From: Oscillospiraceae bacterium
Lineage (GTDB): Bacteria > Bacillota > Clostridia > Oscillospirales > Oscillospiraceae
Length of the DNA: 49,221 nucleotides
Assembly: GCA_017469795.1 (NCBI GenBank)
Contig: JAFUFT010000005.1
Location: 1-49,221, forward strand
Direction: 5' to 3'
Shown here: one piece after another, positions 15,690 through 24,851 of the stretch
Numbering within the stretch: the stretch's first letter is position 1
How the letters are laid out: every line of letters starts with the position of its first letter
The notes under the pieces: model-generated
The model's input: only the letters and a program-made list of their open reading frames with translations
Database searches by the model: none
What the model was told of the DNA's origin: nothing
Program-made: the position numbers and the translations under genes

Positions 15690-16193
15690 TTATGGAATCG
15701 GAAGCGGAGCGCGGTTGATATAATCGATATACCGAAACCGGACTCCGTTTTCCTCCAGGATCTCACCGGTCCCGGCAACGGACCAGTTCTCCATATCGTC
15801 GAGATTCGGGAAAAAGGTGTCTGCCTCGGGAGCAATCAGCGTTTTCGTAACGTAGGCGGCGTCACAGTAGGGCAGCAGCGCCCGATAGACGCTGGCGCCG
15901 CCGATGACGGATACCGCGGAAAGATCGCAGCTCCGGAGCCGGGCAAACAGGGCCGGGAGATCCGGAAACACCTCCGCCCCATCCACCTGGGCGCCGCTGC
16001 CGGAGAGGATCAGATTGGTGCGGTTTTTCAGGGGCCGGCCGCCGGGGAAAGTGGCCAGCGTCTTTCGGCCCAGGATCACCGTCTTCCCGGTGGTGAGCTG
16101 CCGGAACCGCCTGAGATCCGCCGAAATGGACACCAGCAGCTGTCCGTCCTTCCCAATGCCCCAGTTCTCACATACGTTGACGATCAGATCCAT
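15690..16193 (-). CDS. folA: Dihydrofolate reductase
   Basis: The 167-residue product has the family signatures [16 protein letters not shown] (substrate loop), [29 protein letters not shown] and [13 protein letters not shown]. It reduces dihydrofolate to tetrahydrofolate with NADPH in the cytoplasm. It follows thyA by eight bases; thymidylate synthase oxidises the folate cofactor and DHFR regenerates it, so the pair forms a functional unit. It is followed directly by the hairpin that marks the edge of the mobile element. Confidence 0.95.
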   Translation of the reverse strand: MDLIVNVCENWGIGKDGQLLVSISADLRRFRQLTTGKTVILGRKTLATFPGGRPLKNRTNLILSGSGAQVDGAEVFPDLPALFARLRSCDLSAVSVIGGASVYRALLPYCDAAYVTKTLIAPEADTFFPNLDDMENWSVAGTGEILEENGVRFRYIDYINRAPLPIP

Positions 16194-16201
16194 AGTTCAC
16201 C

Positions 16202-17032
16202 TCACACCGCCACGGGGATGGCGTCGGTGAAGGGGTGGAACTGATAGTCCTCCAAGGTGAAGGAATAGCGGGTGAACTGGTAGAAGTCTTTGACCTCCGG
16301 ATCCATGACCATCTTCGGCGCGGGCAGCGGCTCCTGGGCGATCATCTTCTCCACCACAGGCACGTGCCGGTCATAGATGTGGGCGTCGGCGATGACGTGA
16401 ACCAACTCCCCGGCCTCCAGACCGCTGACCTGGGCCATCATCATCAAAAGAGCGGAGTACTGCACCACGTTCCAGTTGTTGGCGGCCAGCATATCCTGGG
16501 AACGCTGGTTCAGAATGCCGTTGAGGGTGCCTCCGCTGACGTTGAAGGTCATGGAGTAGGCGCAGGGATACAGGGCCATTTCCGAAAGGTCCGCGAAGTT
16601 GTAGATATTGGTGAGGATCCGCCGGGAGGCGGGGTTGTGCTTGAGATCGTAGAGCACCCGGTCCACCTGGTCCATATCCCCCTCGGGATAGTGGTGTTTG
16701 ACCCCCAGCTGATAGCCGTAGGCCTTGCCGATGGAGCCGTTTTCATCGGCCCAGGCATCCCAGACATGGCTGGCAAGGTCGTGGACGTTGTTGCTCTTCT
16801 TCTGCCAGATCCACAAAAGCTCGTCGATGGCGGAGCGGTAGTAGGTCCGGCGGAGGGTGAGAATGGGAAACTCCTTCCGGAGATCATAGCGGTTGACGAT
16901 GCCGAATTTCTTGACGGTGTGGGCAGGGGTGCCGTCCTCCCACTTGGGACGGACGTTCTGGTCGGTGTCCCAGACGCCGTTTGTGAGGATGTCCCGGCAG
17001 TTTTCGATAAATACCTGATCTGCGTAGCTCAT
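16202..17032 (-). CDS. thyA: Thymidylate synthase
   Basis: The 276-residue product has the ThyA motifs: LRRTYYRSAIDELLWIWQKKSN, HVWDAWAD, RRILTNIYN, the active-site Cys in ALYPCAYSMTFN, RSQDMLAANNWNVVQYSALL and HIYDRHVPV. It makes dTMP from dUMP using methylene-tetrahydrofolate. The ATG at 17032 is chosen because AGAAAGGA precedes it; an in-frame GTG at 17077 overlaps the promoter. It is the first gene of the thyA-folA pair. Confidence 0.95.
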   Translation of the reverse strand: MSYADQVFIENCRDILTNGVWDTDQNVRPKWEDGTPAHTVKKFGIVNRYDLRKEFPILTLRRTYYRSAIDELLWIWQKKSNNVHDLASHVWDAWADENGSIGKAYGYQLGVKHHYPEGDMDQVDRVLYDLKHNPASRRILTNIYNFADLSEMALYPCAYSMTFNVSGGTLNGILNQRSQDMLAANNWNVVQYSALLMMMAQVSGLEAGELVHVIADAHIYDRHVPVVEKMIAQEPLPAPKMVMDPEVKDFYQFTRYSFTLEDYQFHPFTDAIPVAV

Positions 17033-17067
17033 ATCAAAGATCCTTTCTGTGGTATTCTTCTTCGCCC

Positions 17068-17096
17068 ATCTTACCACATTTCCCGGGGATGCGCAA
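17068..17096 (-). promoter_or_regulatory. Promoter of thyA-folA
   Basis: Minus strand: TTGCGC at 17091-17096, 17-base spacer, TAAGAT at 17068-17073, with the start codon 36 bases further on. Confidence 0.6.
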
Positions 17097-17104
17097 TGCG
17101 GGAA

Positions 17105-17134
17105 TTGACTTTCCCGGTGGTATCGGGCTATAAT
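17105..17134 (+). promoter_or_regulatory. Promoter of the DEAD-box gene
   Basis: TTGACT at 17105-17110, 18-base spacer, TATAAT at 17129-17134. It is divergent from the thyA promoter, with the -35 boxes nine bases apart. Confidence 0.65.
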
Positions 17135-17176
17135 AATATAGTTATACGAATTTTCAAAGAAAAACAGAGGTTGAAC

Positions 17177-18355
17177 ATGGAAACTATCACATTTCAGGAT
17201 CTGCCCATCAGTGGGGAAATTTTAAAAGCTTTGGAGAAAAAGGGATACGCCTATCCCACCCAGGTCCAGGCCGAGGCCATCGGCCCCCTGATGGAGTGGA
17301 AGGACGTTATCGCCAAGGCGCCCACCGGCACCGGAAAGACGTTCGCCTTCGGGATCCCCGTCATTGAGCACATCGACCCGGAATCTGAAGCGGTGCAGGC
17401 GGCGATCCTGGCCCCCACCCGGGAGCTGGCTCTGCAGATCGGCGACGAACTCCGGGGCCTGCTGGAGTTCAAGAAGGGCATCCGGGTGGCGGTACTCTAC
17501 GGCGGCCAGAAGCTGGACACCCAGGCCAAGCAGCTGAGCAAAAAGCCCCAGATCATCGTGGCCACCCCGGGGCGGCTCATGGACCACTACAAGCGGAAGA
17601 ACATCCGCTTTGACGGCATCAAGACCGTGATCCTGGACGAGGCGGACCGGATGCTGGACATGGGCTTCTACAAGGACGTCACCGGCATCGTGGAGAAGAT
17701 GAAGAACCGCACCAACATGGGCCTGTTCTCCGCCACCATCTCTCAGGAGGTCATGACTGTCAGCTGGATGTACCAGCGGGACGAGGTGGAGATCACCGTC
17801 CAGCCCAAGGAGGAGAGCCGGCCGGACATCATCCAGTATTCCGTCTCCTGCAACGAGATCGAAAAACTCCTGACCACCATGGAACTGCTGGACCAGCTGC
17901 ATTTCGACCGGGTAATCATCTTCTGCAACACCAAGCATATGTGCCAGCGGCTGGGCGACGACCTGCGTGGCCGGAGCTACACGGTGGACTGCCTCCACGG
18001 AGACATCCCCCAGAGCAAGCGGGAAAAGGTCATGCAGAAATTCCGGGACGGCAAGCTGAACGTTCTGGTGGCCACAGACGTGGCCTCCCGGGGCATCGAC
18101 GTGGACGACGTGGACTGCGTCCTCAACTACGACATCCCCGCGGAGAATGAGTACTACATCCACCGCATCGGACGGACCGGCCGGGCCAGGAAAAAGGGCG
18201 TGGCCATCTCCCTGCTGGGTTCCCTGCTGGACAAGGCCAAGCTGGACGAGATCGCCAAGTGGTCCAACTTCACCGTGACCCCCGTAAAGCTGGTGGGCGG
18301 CGAGCTGGTGGAGCAGGAAGTCAAAAAGCCCGTCATCAAAAAGAAATACAAATGA
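17177..18355 (+). CDS. DEAD-box ATP-dependent RNA helicase
   Basis: The 392-residue two-domain helicase core has every motif in order: YPTQVQAEAI (Q motif), APTGTGKT (Walker A), PTRELALQ, TPGRLMD, LDEADRMLDMGF (DEAD), FSATIS, IIFCNTK, HGDIPQSKRE, VATDVASRGIDV and HRIGRTGRA. It unwinds RNA and likely acts in ribosome assembly or mRNA turnover. It has only a short basic tail (PVIKKKYK) in place of an RNA-binding C-terminal domain, unlike CshA or DbpA. The ATG at 17177 fits the promoter and an AGAGG. Its TGA overlaps the dprA-like start by four bases. Confidence 0.93.
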   Translation: METITFQDLPISGEILKALEKKGYAYPTQVQAEAIGPLMEWKDVIAKAPTGTGKTFAFGIPVIEHIDPESEAVQAAILAPTRELALQIGDELRGLLEFKKGIRVAVLYGGQKLDTQAKQLSKKPQIIVATPGRLMDHYKRKNIRFDGIKTVILDEADRMLDMGFYKDVTGIVEKMKNRTNMGLFSATISQEVMTVSWMYQRDEVEITVQPKEESRPDIIQYSVSCNEIEKLLTTMELLDQLHFDRVIIFCNTKHMCQRLGDDLRGRSYTVDCLHGDIPQSKREKVMQKFRDGKLNVLVATDVASRGIDVDDVDCVLNYDIPAENEYYIHRIGRTGRARKKGVAISLLGSLLDKAKLDEIAKWSNFTVTPVKLVGGELVEQEVKKPVIKKKYK

Positions 18356-19272
18356 GGACCTGTACGCCGGCGGAGCGGTGTATGCTCCTGCTGTTCGGGA
18401 TGTTCGACGGGGAAAAACCGATGGGACGCCGGACCTATCGAAGCCTCCGAAAGATGCTGGAGGCGCTGGGCGCCGGAGACCCGGAGGAGGACGTCACAGC
18501 GGAGGAACTGATCCGGCTGGGACAGACGCCCGCGGAGGCGGCGGCCATCGTGGAAAAGCTCCGGCAGGAGGACCGGCTGGACCGGCATCTGGACACGCTG
18601 TCCCGGCTGGGGATCTCAGTGGCCACACGGATCAGTCCGGAATACCCTGCCCGGCTGCGGGAAGTGCTGGGAGACCGGGCGCCCATGCTGCTCTACTGGG
18701 CCGGAAATCCCGCGCTGTTCCAGGCGGAGTGCATATCCCTGGTGGGGTCGAGGAAGCTCCGGGAGCCGGGGCGGCGGTTTGCCGCAGCAGCGGGCCGGGC
18801 CGCAGCGGAGCAGGGACTGACCTATGTCTCCGGCGGCGCGGCAGGCGCCGATACAGAGGGGTTTGAGGCCGCGATGGCGGCAAAGGGAACCGCTGTACTG
18901 TTCCTGGCGGACAGCCTGCAGCGGCGGATGGCAACCCTGCGGCAGGAGCTGGAGACCGGCCGTCTCCTGCTGGTCAGCCGGGATGGGTTTGATTTGCCCT
19001 TTTCCATCCCCCGGGCCTACGACCGGAACGACCTGATCCACGCCATGGGACAGAAGGTACTGGTGGCCCAGTCGGACTATGGCGCTGGCGGCACGTGGCA
19101 GGGTGTCATGGAGAATCTGAAGCACGGCTGGAGTCCTGTCTTTATGTTTGACGGAGAACCGGAGAACCCGGGGACCTGGGGTCTTCTGGAGCGGGGCTGC
19201 GCGCCGATCTCTATGGAGGACCTCGCGGATCTTCGAGGGTTAAATAACAGACAGGTCAGCCTGTTTGAATAG
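18352..19272 (+). CDS. DprA-like DNA-processing protein
   Basis: The 306-residue product has an N-terminal helical part (1-95) and a Rossmann-like DprA/LOG domain with SLVGSRKL, LTYVSGGAAGADTEGFEAA and VLFLADSLQRRMA. DprA binds single-stranded DNA taken up during transformation and loads RecA; in non-competent clostridia its role is less clear. Some canonical DprA residues differ (GGAAGADTEG for GGARGIDxxA), so this is a divergent member. The ATG overlaps the helicase stop (ATGA), so the two are cotranscribed and coupled. Confidence 0.8.
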   Translation: MRTCTPAERCMLLLFGMFDGEKPMGRRTYRSLRKMLEALGAGDPEEDVTAEELIRLGQTPAEAAAIVEKLRQEDRLDRHLDTLSRLGISVATRISPEYPARLREVLGDRAPMLLYWAGNPALFQAECISLVGSRKLREPGRRFAAAAGRAAAEQGLTYVSGGAAGADTEGFEAAMAAKGTAVLFLADSLQRRMATLRQELETGRLLLVSRDGFDLPFSIPRAYDRNDLIHAMGQKVLVAQSDYGAGGTWQGVMENLKHGWSPVFMFDGEPENPGTWGLLERGCAPISMEDLADLRGLNNRQVSLFE

Positions 19273-19278
19273 ACGAAA

Positions 19279-19304
19279 GCGGACGCCGCAGATGCGGCGT
19301 CCGC
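19279..19304. terminator. Bidirectional terminator between dprA-like gene and symporter
   Basis: A 12-bp perfect inverted repeat, GCGGACGCCGCA with its complement, lies between convergent stops at 19272 and 19324. Confidence 0.75.
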
Positions 19305-19323
19305 TGTTCCATATGTCGGGTTA

Positions 19324-20559
19324 TTATTTCTTTTGACCGTCCATCTGCTTCTGGAGCCAGTTCTTTCCCTCTACGAACCGGGAGACGATGTAGGATACCA
19401 CATAGTCGCCGGCGGCGTTGACCATGGTGGCCGGGGGATCCACCAGATCGCCGATGGCCAGAGCGATGGGGAAGGCCACCGCCAGCTGATCCGGGAAGAA
19501 CAGGGTGCACAGCACCAGCTCGCCGGTGCCGCCTCCGCCGGGAATACCGGACATGGCCACAGAGGAGAACACCGCCACGATGATGGCCAGGATGGCCTCG
19601 CCGGTGCCGAAGTCCTTGCCGAACATACCGAAGAGGAAGGCCACCTTGATGATGGCGCTCATGGCGCTGCCGTCCATGTGCATGGTGGCGCCCATGGGCA
19701 GAACGATGTCGCTGACCTCCTTGGAGATGCCGGTCTCCTCCGCCACCTCCATGTTGGTGGGGATGGTGGCTACAGAGGAGCAGGTGCCGAAGGACACCGC
19801 CGCAGGCCGGAACAGGTGCCGGAACATGACCTTCGCGCCGCCCTTGCCGCCGCCGAAGCGGGCATAGATCGGGAAGAAGATAAACATGTAGGCGAAGGCG
19901 ACCACATAGTACACGATGATGGCCCGGGCATAGTTGGAGACGAAGTCACGGCCATGGACCGCCACCAGGGAGGCGAAGAAGCCGAAGAAGCCGATGGGGG
20001 CATAGTAGGTGATGATCTTCACGGTCTTCATAATGCAGTTCGTGATATCCGAGAGCAGCTGGGCGGTCTTGGTCTTGGCGCCGCCCGCCATCTGGATGCC
20101 GAAGCCAAAGAGGATCGCCGCCACGATCAGGGGCAGGATGGCCCGGCGGCTGAAGAGCTCGGTGAAGTCGGGCTTGGTGAAGAAGTTGATGACCATCTCC
20201 GGCAGGCTCAGGGTGCCGGTTTCACCGGCCTCATATTCCGGCTCCATGGTGAAGATGGGCAGGAACCGCACGATCACGTACATGATCACCGCCGCAATGG
20301 CCGCAGTGCAGAGGAACGTCACCACAGTGGTACCCAGCAGTTTGCCGGCCCGTTTGACGCTCTTCATGTTGGCGATGGCCGAGGAGATAGAGCAGAACAC
20401 CATCGGCACCACCACGCAGAACATCAGGTTCACAAAGACGGTGCCCAGCGGCTCCAGGCAGGTGGCCCCAGGCCACACGGCGCCCACGATACAGCCGGCA
20501 ACGATGGCCGCCAGCATACAGATCAGAAATCCGTAGGTTTTCAAAAAGCCTGTTTTCAT
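19324..20559 (-). CDS. Dicarboxylate/amino acid:cation symporter (DAACS family)
   Basis: The 411-residue membrane protein has about eight hydrophobic segments and the two re-entrant-loop signatures of the glutamate-transporter family: a Ser-rich hairpin (SFGTCSSVATIPTNM) and MGATMHMDGSA with IPGGGGTGEL. VDPPATMVNAAGD corresponds to the C-terminal substrate-binding helix. It imports glutamate, aspartate, dicarboxylates or neutral amino acids with Na+ or H+; the exact substrate is not readable. RBS AAAGGAGGG precedes the ATG. It is divergent from the AraC regulator 137 bases away, which may control it (inference). Confidence 0.92.
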   Translation of the reverse strand: MKTGFLKTYGFLICMLAAIVAGCIVGAVWPGATCLEPLGTVFVNLMFCVVVPMVFCSISSAIANMKSVKRAGKLLGTTVVTFLCTAAIAAVIMYVIVRFLPIFTMEPEYEAGETGTLSLPEMVINFFTKPDFTELFSRRAILPLIVAAILFGFGIQMAGGAKTKTAQLLSDITNCIMKTVKIITYYAPIGFFGFFASLVAVHGRDFVSNYARAIIVYYVVAFAYMFIFFPIYARFGGGKGGAKVMFRHLFRPAAVSFGTCSSVATIPTNMEVAEETGISKEVSDIVLPMGATMHMDGSAMSAIIKVAFLFGMFGKDFGTGEAILAIIVAVFSSVAMSGIPGGGGTGELVLCTLFFPDQLAVAFPIALAIGDLVDPPATMVNAAGDYVVSYIVSRFVEGKNWLQKQMDGQKK

Positions 20560-20648
20560 TGCAGGTCCCTCCTTTTTATGTCAACTACATTATACGAAAC
20601 AGGAAAAACAAATTATATAGTCAAAACTGCCCTAAATATTGCAAATCC

Positions 20649-20657
20649 TGCTATAAT
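20649..20657 (+). promoter_or_regulatory. Extended -10 promoter of the AraC gene
   Basis: TGCTATAAT (TG-N-TATAAT) at 20649-20657, with no good -35 box at the right distance. It lies 39 bases before the start codon. Confidence 0.5.
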
Positions 20658-20696
20658 GTGCTATGGTGTTCAGGAGCTGCGGAAGGAGGGATTCAC

Positions 20697-21593
20697 ATGG
20701 CGGAAAGCGAGGTTCGGCAGGAGGGATATCTCAGGGAGCGGTATCACTATTTTCACCTGAAGGACACCATGGGGCAGGAACGGGACTTTCACTTTCACAA
20801 CTTTGACAAGATCGTGATCCTGCTCTCGGGCAAGGTAGAGTACCTGGTGGAGGACGAGACCTATGCGCTGCGGCCCTGGGACGTGCTTCTGATCCGGCAT
20901 CATGCGGTCCACCGGGCCAACATCAGCCGGGAGATCCCCTATGAACGGATCATCATCTATCTGGACGGCGGCTACATCAACCGGGCCATTCCCGAGGTGC
21001 CGCTGATGGACTGCTTCCGGACGGCAGACCTGCGGGGACGGCGAATCACGCCGGACAACGCCCTGAGGGCGCGGCTGAAGTCTCTGCTCCAGGAGATGGA
21101 GCAGGCGTCTGAAGATCATCGCTTCGGGGCGCAGATCCTGTGCGACACCTGCCTGATGCAGCTGCTGGTCCATCTGGGCCGGGCCATGCCGGACCGGCGG
21201 GATCCGGAGCAGGGAGAGGACCGCTACGACACAAAGATCTCCCTTGCCCTGACCTACATCCAGGAGCACCTGGGAACCGGCCTGACGGTGGAGCAGATCG
21301 CGGACCATGTGCATCTGAGCCCTTACTATTTCATGCGGCTGTTCCGGGCGCAGACCGGCAGCTCGGTCTACAGCTATATCCTGCAGAACCGGCTGATCCG
21401 AGCGGCAAAGAACATCCGCAACGGCATGTCCGCCAGCGAAGCGGCCATGGACAGCGGCTTTTCGGACTACTCCGCCTTCTACCGGGCCTTCCGAAAGCAG
21501 TTCGGCACCAGTCCCGGCCGGATCCGCTGCCCGTCCGGAGAGGAGCCTGGCGCGGTGACCCTTCAGACCCACGGGCCGGATGCCGGAGGGTAG
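20697..21593 (+). CDS. AraC-family transcriptional regulator
   Basis: The 298-residue product has an N-terminal cupin-type sensing domain (HFHNFDKIVILLSGKVEYLV, PWDVLLIRHHAVHR; residues 30-160) and a C-terminal pair of helix-turn-helix motifs (about 185-285: GLTVEQIADHVHLSPYYFMR and SASEAAMDSGFSDYSAFYRA, ending with FGTSPGR). The ligand is probably a small sugar or amino acid. The start at 20697 has GGAAGGAGGG upstream. The gene is divergent from the DAACS symporter, a usual arrangement for a local regulator and its target. Confidence 0.92.
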   Translation: MAESEVRQEGYLRERYHYFHLKDTMGQERDFHFHNFDKIVILLSGKVEYLVEDETYALRPWDVLLIRHHAVHRANISREIPYERIIIYLDGGYINRAIPEVPLMDCFRTADLRGRRITPDNALRARLKSLLQEMEQASEDHRFGAQILCDTCLMQLLVHLGRAMPDRRDPEQGEDRYDTKISLALTYIQEHLGTGLTVEQIADHVHLSPYYFMRLFRAQTGSSVYSYILQNRLIRAAKNIRNGMSASEAAMDSGFSDYSAFYRAFRKQFGTSPGRIRCPSGEEPGAVTLQTHGPDAGG

Positions 21594-21722
21594 GGAAACA
21601 GGTGACAAATTGACATGGCGCGTGAAAATGGGTGAAACAATTACAGGGAAAATGTGGTACAATGATTGGGAAAACGGGACAGCACAGGGCTGTGCAATCT
21701 GATCCGTTTGGAAAGGGATACT

Positions 21723-24257
21723 ATGAAAGAAAGATTGTTAGCGATTCTGCTGGCGTGCGTCATGCTGCTGAGCCTGACCGCCTGCGGCGGCGCCCAGCCG
21801 GGCAGCGCGGCGCCTGCGGAAGAGGCAGCCTCCGCACCGGCGGAAGAAGCGGCGCCTGCAGAAGAAACGGTGAGCACGGAAGCGGCTGCGGCACCCGCAG
21901 AGGAATCCGTTCCGGCAGACAGCGCAGAAGCGTCTGCGGAGGAGGAAGTCGCGGAGGAAACGCCGGACTATCCCGCCTATGAACTCGGCGCCGACGGCGA
22001 AGTCACTTATACCGGCTCCCTGATCCCCTCCTGGGAGGGCAAGGGCGTTTCGAGCAGCTTTATCCTCGGCTTGCGCGTGGCAGGCGGGGAGATCACCGGC
22101 AATCTGCCGGAGCTGGCTGCCGAAGACGGCGGCGCGGTGACGGTCTCCGAAGGAGCGGTCAGCTCAGAACTGGGCGACGCTCTCAACGACGCCAGCGCCA
22201 CCAATACCGGCTTCCTGGCCGTGGTGGGCACGGAAGCGGACACGGACGTGACGCTGCGTGACGCGGATCTGACGTTCTCCGACAACTCTGACGGCAAGAA
22301 CGCCAACGACTTCACCGCTCTGGGCACCGTGGTGGTGGCCACCGGCGGCGCAGACACCAAAACCACCCTGACCATGGACAATGTCCACATCGAGACCGAT
22401 GGCTTCGGCCGGGACGCGGTGGTAGTGGACGCCTACGCCAACGCGGTGATGCGCAATTCCAGCATCGTGACCCACGGCGCGAACCCCCTGACGGAAGCCT
22501 ATGAGGGCTATGCCTCCACGGCGGCCCAGGCTTATATGATCTCTCCCCCCTGGATCCTGGGCATTTACGGCGGCGTCCGGGCAGCGAACGTCCTGGGCAA
22601 CAGCAGTTCCTTTACCGTGGTGGATTCCACCATCGAGTCCGGCTCCTGGGCCGTGATCTCCACGGACGACTGCACCAACCCCACCGTCAACGTGGTCAAC
22701 TCCACCCTGAAGGTCACAGAGTACGACGGCTCGGACAAGACCGGCAACGACAGCTCCGATTCCATGAACGGCGGCGCTGCACTCTTCGGCTATGAGAAGA
22801 ACTACGGCTCCGGCTACGGCACCTACAACATCGGTTCCTCTTATGAGAACTTCTACGGCACCACCTTTGACGGCACCACATATACCACCATCCTCACTGG
22901 CGCGGGTCCCACCTATTACGGGCCTTCTGCCGAGGGAATGATTCTGGTCAACGAGGCCACCGGCGAGGAGGTCGGCACCTTCGAGGGCGAGGCCCGGGAT
23001 ACGGTGGTCAACTCCGTATTCGGCGTCATGGACCATCAGGGCGCGTCGCAGGTGACCCTGGACAAGGGCTCCGTCTGGAATACTGAGGAAGCGGTCATTC
23101 TGGTGCGCGGCGCCCAGAACTCCACTTTCACCGTCTCCGGCGCGGAGATGAACCCCGCCTCCGGCGTCCTCTTCCAGCAGATGGATGACGATGACGGCTA
23201 CGGCACTTCCGGCGGCGGCGGAGACACCTCCGGCGACCAGGGCTTCTACAAGTGGGACGGCTCCGCCTGGGGCATGCCCACTTTCTCCTCTGGCTTCTCG
23301 GATCCCAACGAGGCGGGCTTTGTGGCCCCCACCGCCGGCGGCAGCTATAACACCACCCTGAATCTGGAGATCGGTGACGGTCCGGGCCGCGGCGGGCCGG
23401 TCACCTACACCGGCGACATCTTCAACGGCACCGGCACTGGTTCCGGCACCACCCCCGGCGGCCTGCTGGTGAACATCGGCAGCAAGGTGACTCTGGAGGG
23501 CGCGATCTCCGCCACCTCCGCAGTCCACGGCCTGCCCTACACCGCCGAGGCTGCGGCCTATCTCGACGAGCTGGCGGAGAAGTACGGCGACGGCATCGCT
23601 CCCAACGGCGGCGAAGCCTGCACGGTGAAGTACGTTCTGCTGGATGCGGAAGGAAACGTCACCGAAGATGCCGATAAAGCCGAGAACATCCAGATCACCG
23701 AGTTCACTATGAACGAGTACTACATCATCTCCCATGTGATCAACAAGGCCATGGAAGGCGCGAACATCCTCGTCACCGTGGAGGATGGCGCCACCTGGAA
23801 GGTCACGAAGGACTGCTACATCACCGGCCTGATGAACAACGGCACCATCGAGATCGCCGACGGCGCCACCCTGTATGTGGACGGCGAGCCCTATGACGGC
23901 AAGAGCGCCGAGGCCGGCAACCTGTCCGCCGGCGAGGGCGGCGGCAGCGTGGACACCACCGACTGGGTGGTGGGCCAGAACTACCGGACTCAGTGCGCCG
24001 GAAAGTACGCCGACATCACCATCGACGACGGTCTGTACTACTATGTCGGCGCCTCCAGCATTGTCACCGGCGTGGCGATCGTCAACGTGGCGTTTGACTT
24101 CCAGGGCTGGCTGGTGGTTGCCGACGACGGCAGCTACTCCATCAGCGAGGAATACGTGGAATTGGACACCTCCGCCATGATGGGCGGTATGGGTGGCCCC
24201 GGAGGCCCCGGCGGTCCTCCCCCGGACGGCATAGGCGGTCCTCCTCCGATGCCCTGA
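21723..24257 (+). CDS. Large beta-helix lipoprotein with Gly-Pro tail
   Basis: The 844-residue product has a lipoprotein signal (LLACVMLLSLTACGG, Cys at about residue 20) followed by a Glu/Ala-rich spacer (to about residue 80). Some 700 residues of Asn/Gly/Thr/Val-rich strands fit a right-handed parallel beta-helix (TTLTMDNVHIETDGFG, VNVVNSTLKVTE, SVWNTEEAVILVRGAQNSTF). The last 40 residues are Met/Gly/Pro-rich ([18 protein letters not shown]). It would sit on the outer face of the membrane. It resembles the beta-helix protein at 553-2463, including a similar Gly/Pro stretch at the opposite end. Adhesion or glycan binding is plausible but unproven. The start at 21723 has AAAGGGA upstream. Confidence 0.85.
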   Translation: MKERLLAILLACVMLLSLTACGGAQPGSAAPAEEAASAPAEEAAPAEETVSTEAAAAPAEESVPADSAEASAEEEVAEETPDYPAYELGADGEVTYTGSLIPSWEGKGVSSSFILGLRVAGGEITGNLPELAAEDGGAVTVSEGAVSSELGDALNDASATNTGFLAVVGTEADTDVTLRDADLTFSDNSDGKNANDFTALGTVVVATGGADTKTTLTMDNVHIETDGFGRDAVVVDAYANAVMRNSSIVTHGANPLTEAYEGYASTAAQAYMISPPWILGIYGGVRAANVLGNSSSFTVVDSTIESGSWAVISTDDCTNPTVNVVNSTLKVTEYDGSDKTGNDSSDSMNGGAALFGYEKNYGSGYGTYNIGSSYENFYGTTFDGTTYTTILTGAGPTYYGPSAEGMILVNEATGEEVGTFEGEARDTVVNSVFGVMDHQGASQVTLDKGSVWNTEEAVILVRGAQNSTFTVSGAEMNPASGVLFQQMDDDDGYGTSGGGGDTSGDQGFYKWDGSAWGMPTFSSGFSDPNEAGFVAPTAGGSYNTTLNLEIGDGPGRGGPVTYTGDIFNGTGTGSGTTPGGLLVNIGSKVTLEGAISATSAVHGLPYTAEAAAYLDELAEKYGDGIAPNGGEACTVKYVLLDAEGNVTEDADKAENIQITEFTMNEYYIISHVINKAMEGANILVTVEDGATWKVTKDCYITGLMNNGTIEIADGATLYVDGEPYDGKSAEAGNLSAGEGGGSVDTTDWVVGQNYRTQCAGKYADITIDDGLYYYVGASSIVTGVAIVNVAFDFQGWLVVADDGSYSISEEYVELDTSAMMGGMGGPGGPGGPPPDGIGGPPPMP

Positions 24258-24271
24258 TCAGCAAATAGAAC

Positions 24272-24303
24272 AGGCGCCTGCCGGCATTTGCCGGCAGGCG
24301 CCT
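24272..24303. terminator. Terminator between convergent genes
   Basis: A 13-bp perfect inverted repeat (24272-24284 with 24291-24303) lies between the stops at 24257 and 24311. T-runs are weak on both sides. Confidence 0.7.
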
Positions 24304-24310
24304 TGCCTGT

Positions 24311-24787
24311 TCAGGACTCGTTGACCAGCTTGCCGGTCATGTGCTCGATGTTCAGGGCGAACATCAGCGTGCCGGGGCCGGAGCGTGCGATTTCCTGCTC
24401 GATGTAGTTCTCGTCGTCGGTGAATTTCCGGCTCAGCCTCCGGGCGATCTCATAGATCCGCACCCTGTCCTCGACCATTTCGATCCGGCCGAATACGATG
24501 ACGCTCCGGATGTTCAGCGCCCATTCTCCCTCCCGGCGGAACCCGGAATCGTACACGCAGAAAGAAGCCTTGTCCATCCCTCGGATGGCGTCGATCTTGT
24601 GGCCGGTTTTTCCACTGTGGAAATAGAGGCGGCCGTCCTCTTCGCAGTAATAGTGGTTGATGGGAACACCATAGGGATAGCCCTCGTCCCCCAGGACGGA
24701 CAGCACACCCCGGGGCTCCCGCTTCAGCAGCTCCAGGCATTCTTCCTCCGGGAGCTGCTGCTTTTTTCGCAGCATGGGTCGAAACAT
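24311..24787 (-). CDS. Pyridoxamine 5'-phosphate oxidase-like FMN-binding protein (NimA-like)
   Basis: The 158-residue split-barrel protein shows the flavin-binding pattern LLKREPRGVLSVLGDEGYPYGVPINHYY, LYFHSGKTGHKIDAIR, SFCVYD and SVIVFGRIEMVED. Relatives include the NimA group linked to nitroimidazole reduction and general FMN reductases. The start at 24787 is preferred because AGGAGG lies six bases upstream; the frame extends to a GTG at 24805 inside the ribosome-binding region. It lies 64 bases downstream of the PTS-like gene on the same strand. Confidence 0.88.
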   Translation of the reverse strand: MFRPMLRKKQQLPEEECLELLKREPRGVLSVLGDEGYPYGVPINHYYCEEDGRLYFHSGKTGHKIDAIRGMDKASFCVYDSGFRREGEWALNIRSVIVFGRIEMVEDRVRIYEIARRLSRKFTDDENYIEQEIARSGPGTLMFALNIEHMTGKLVNES

Positions 24788-24851
24788 GATATAACCTCCT
24801 TGCACTGGTTTTGTAAAAATGAATGGTCAGCAAATAGCCGCACAGGCTCGC

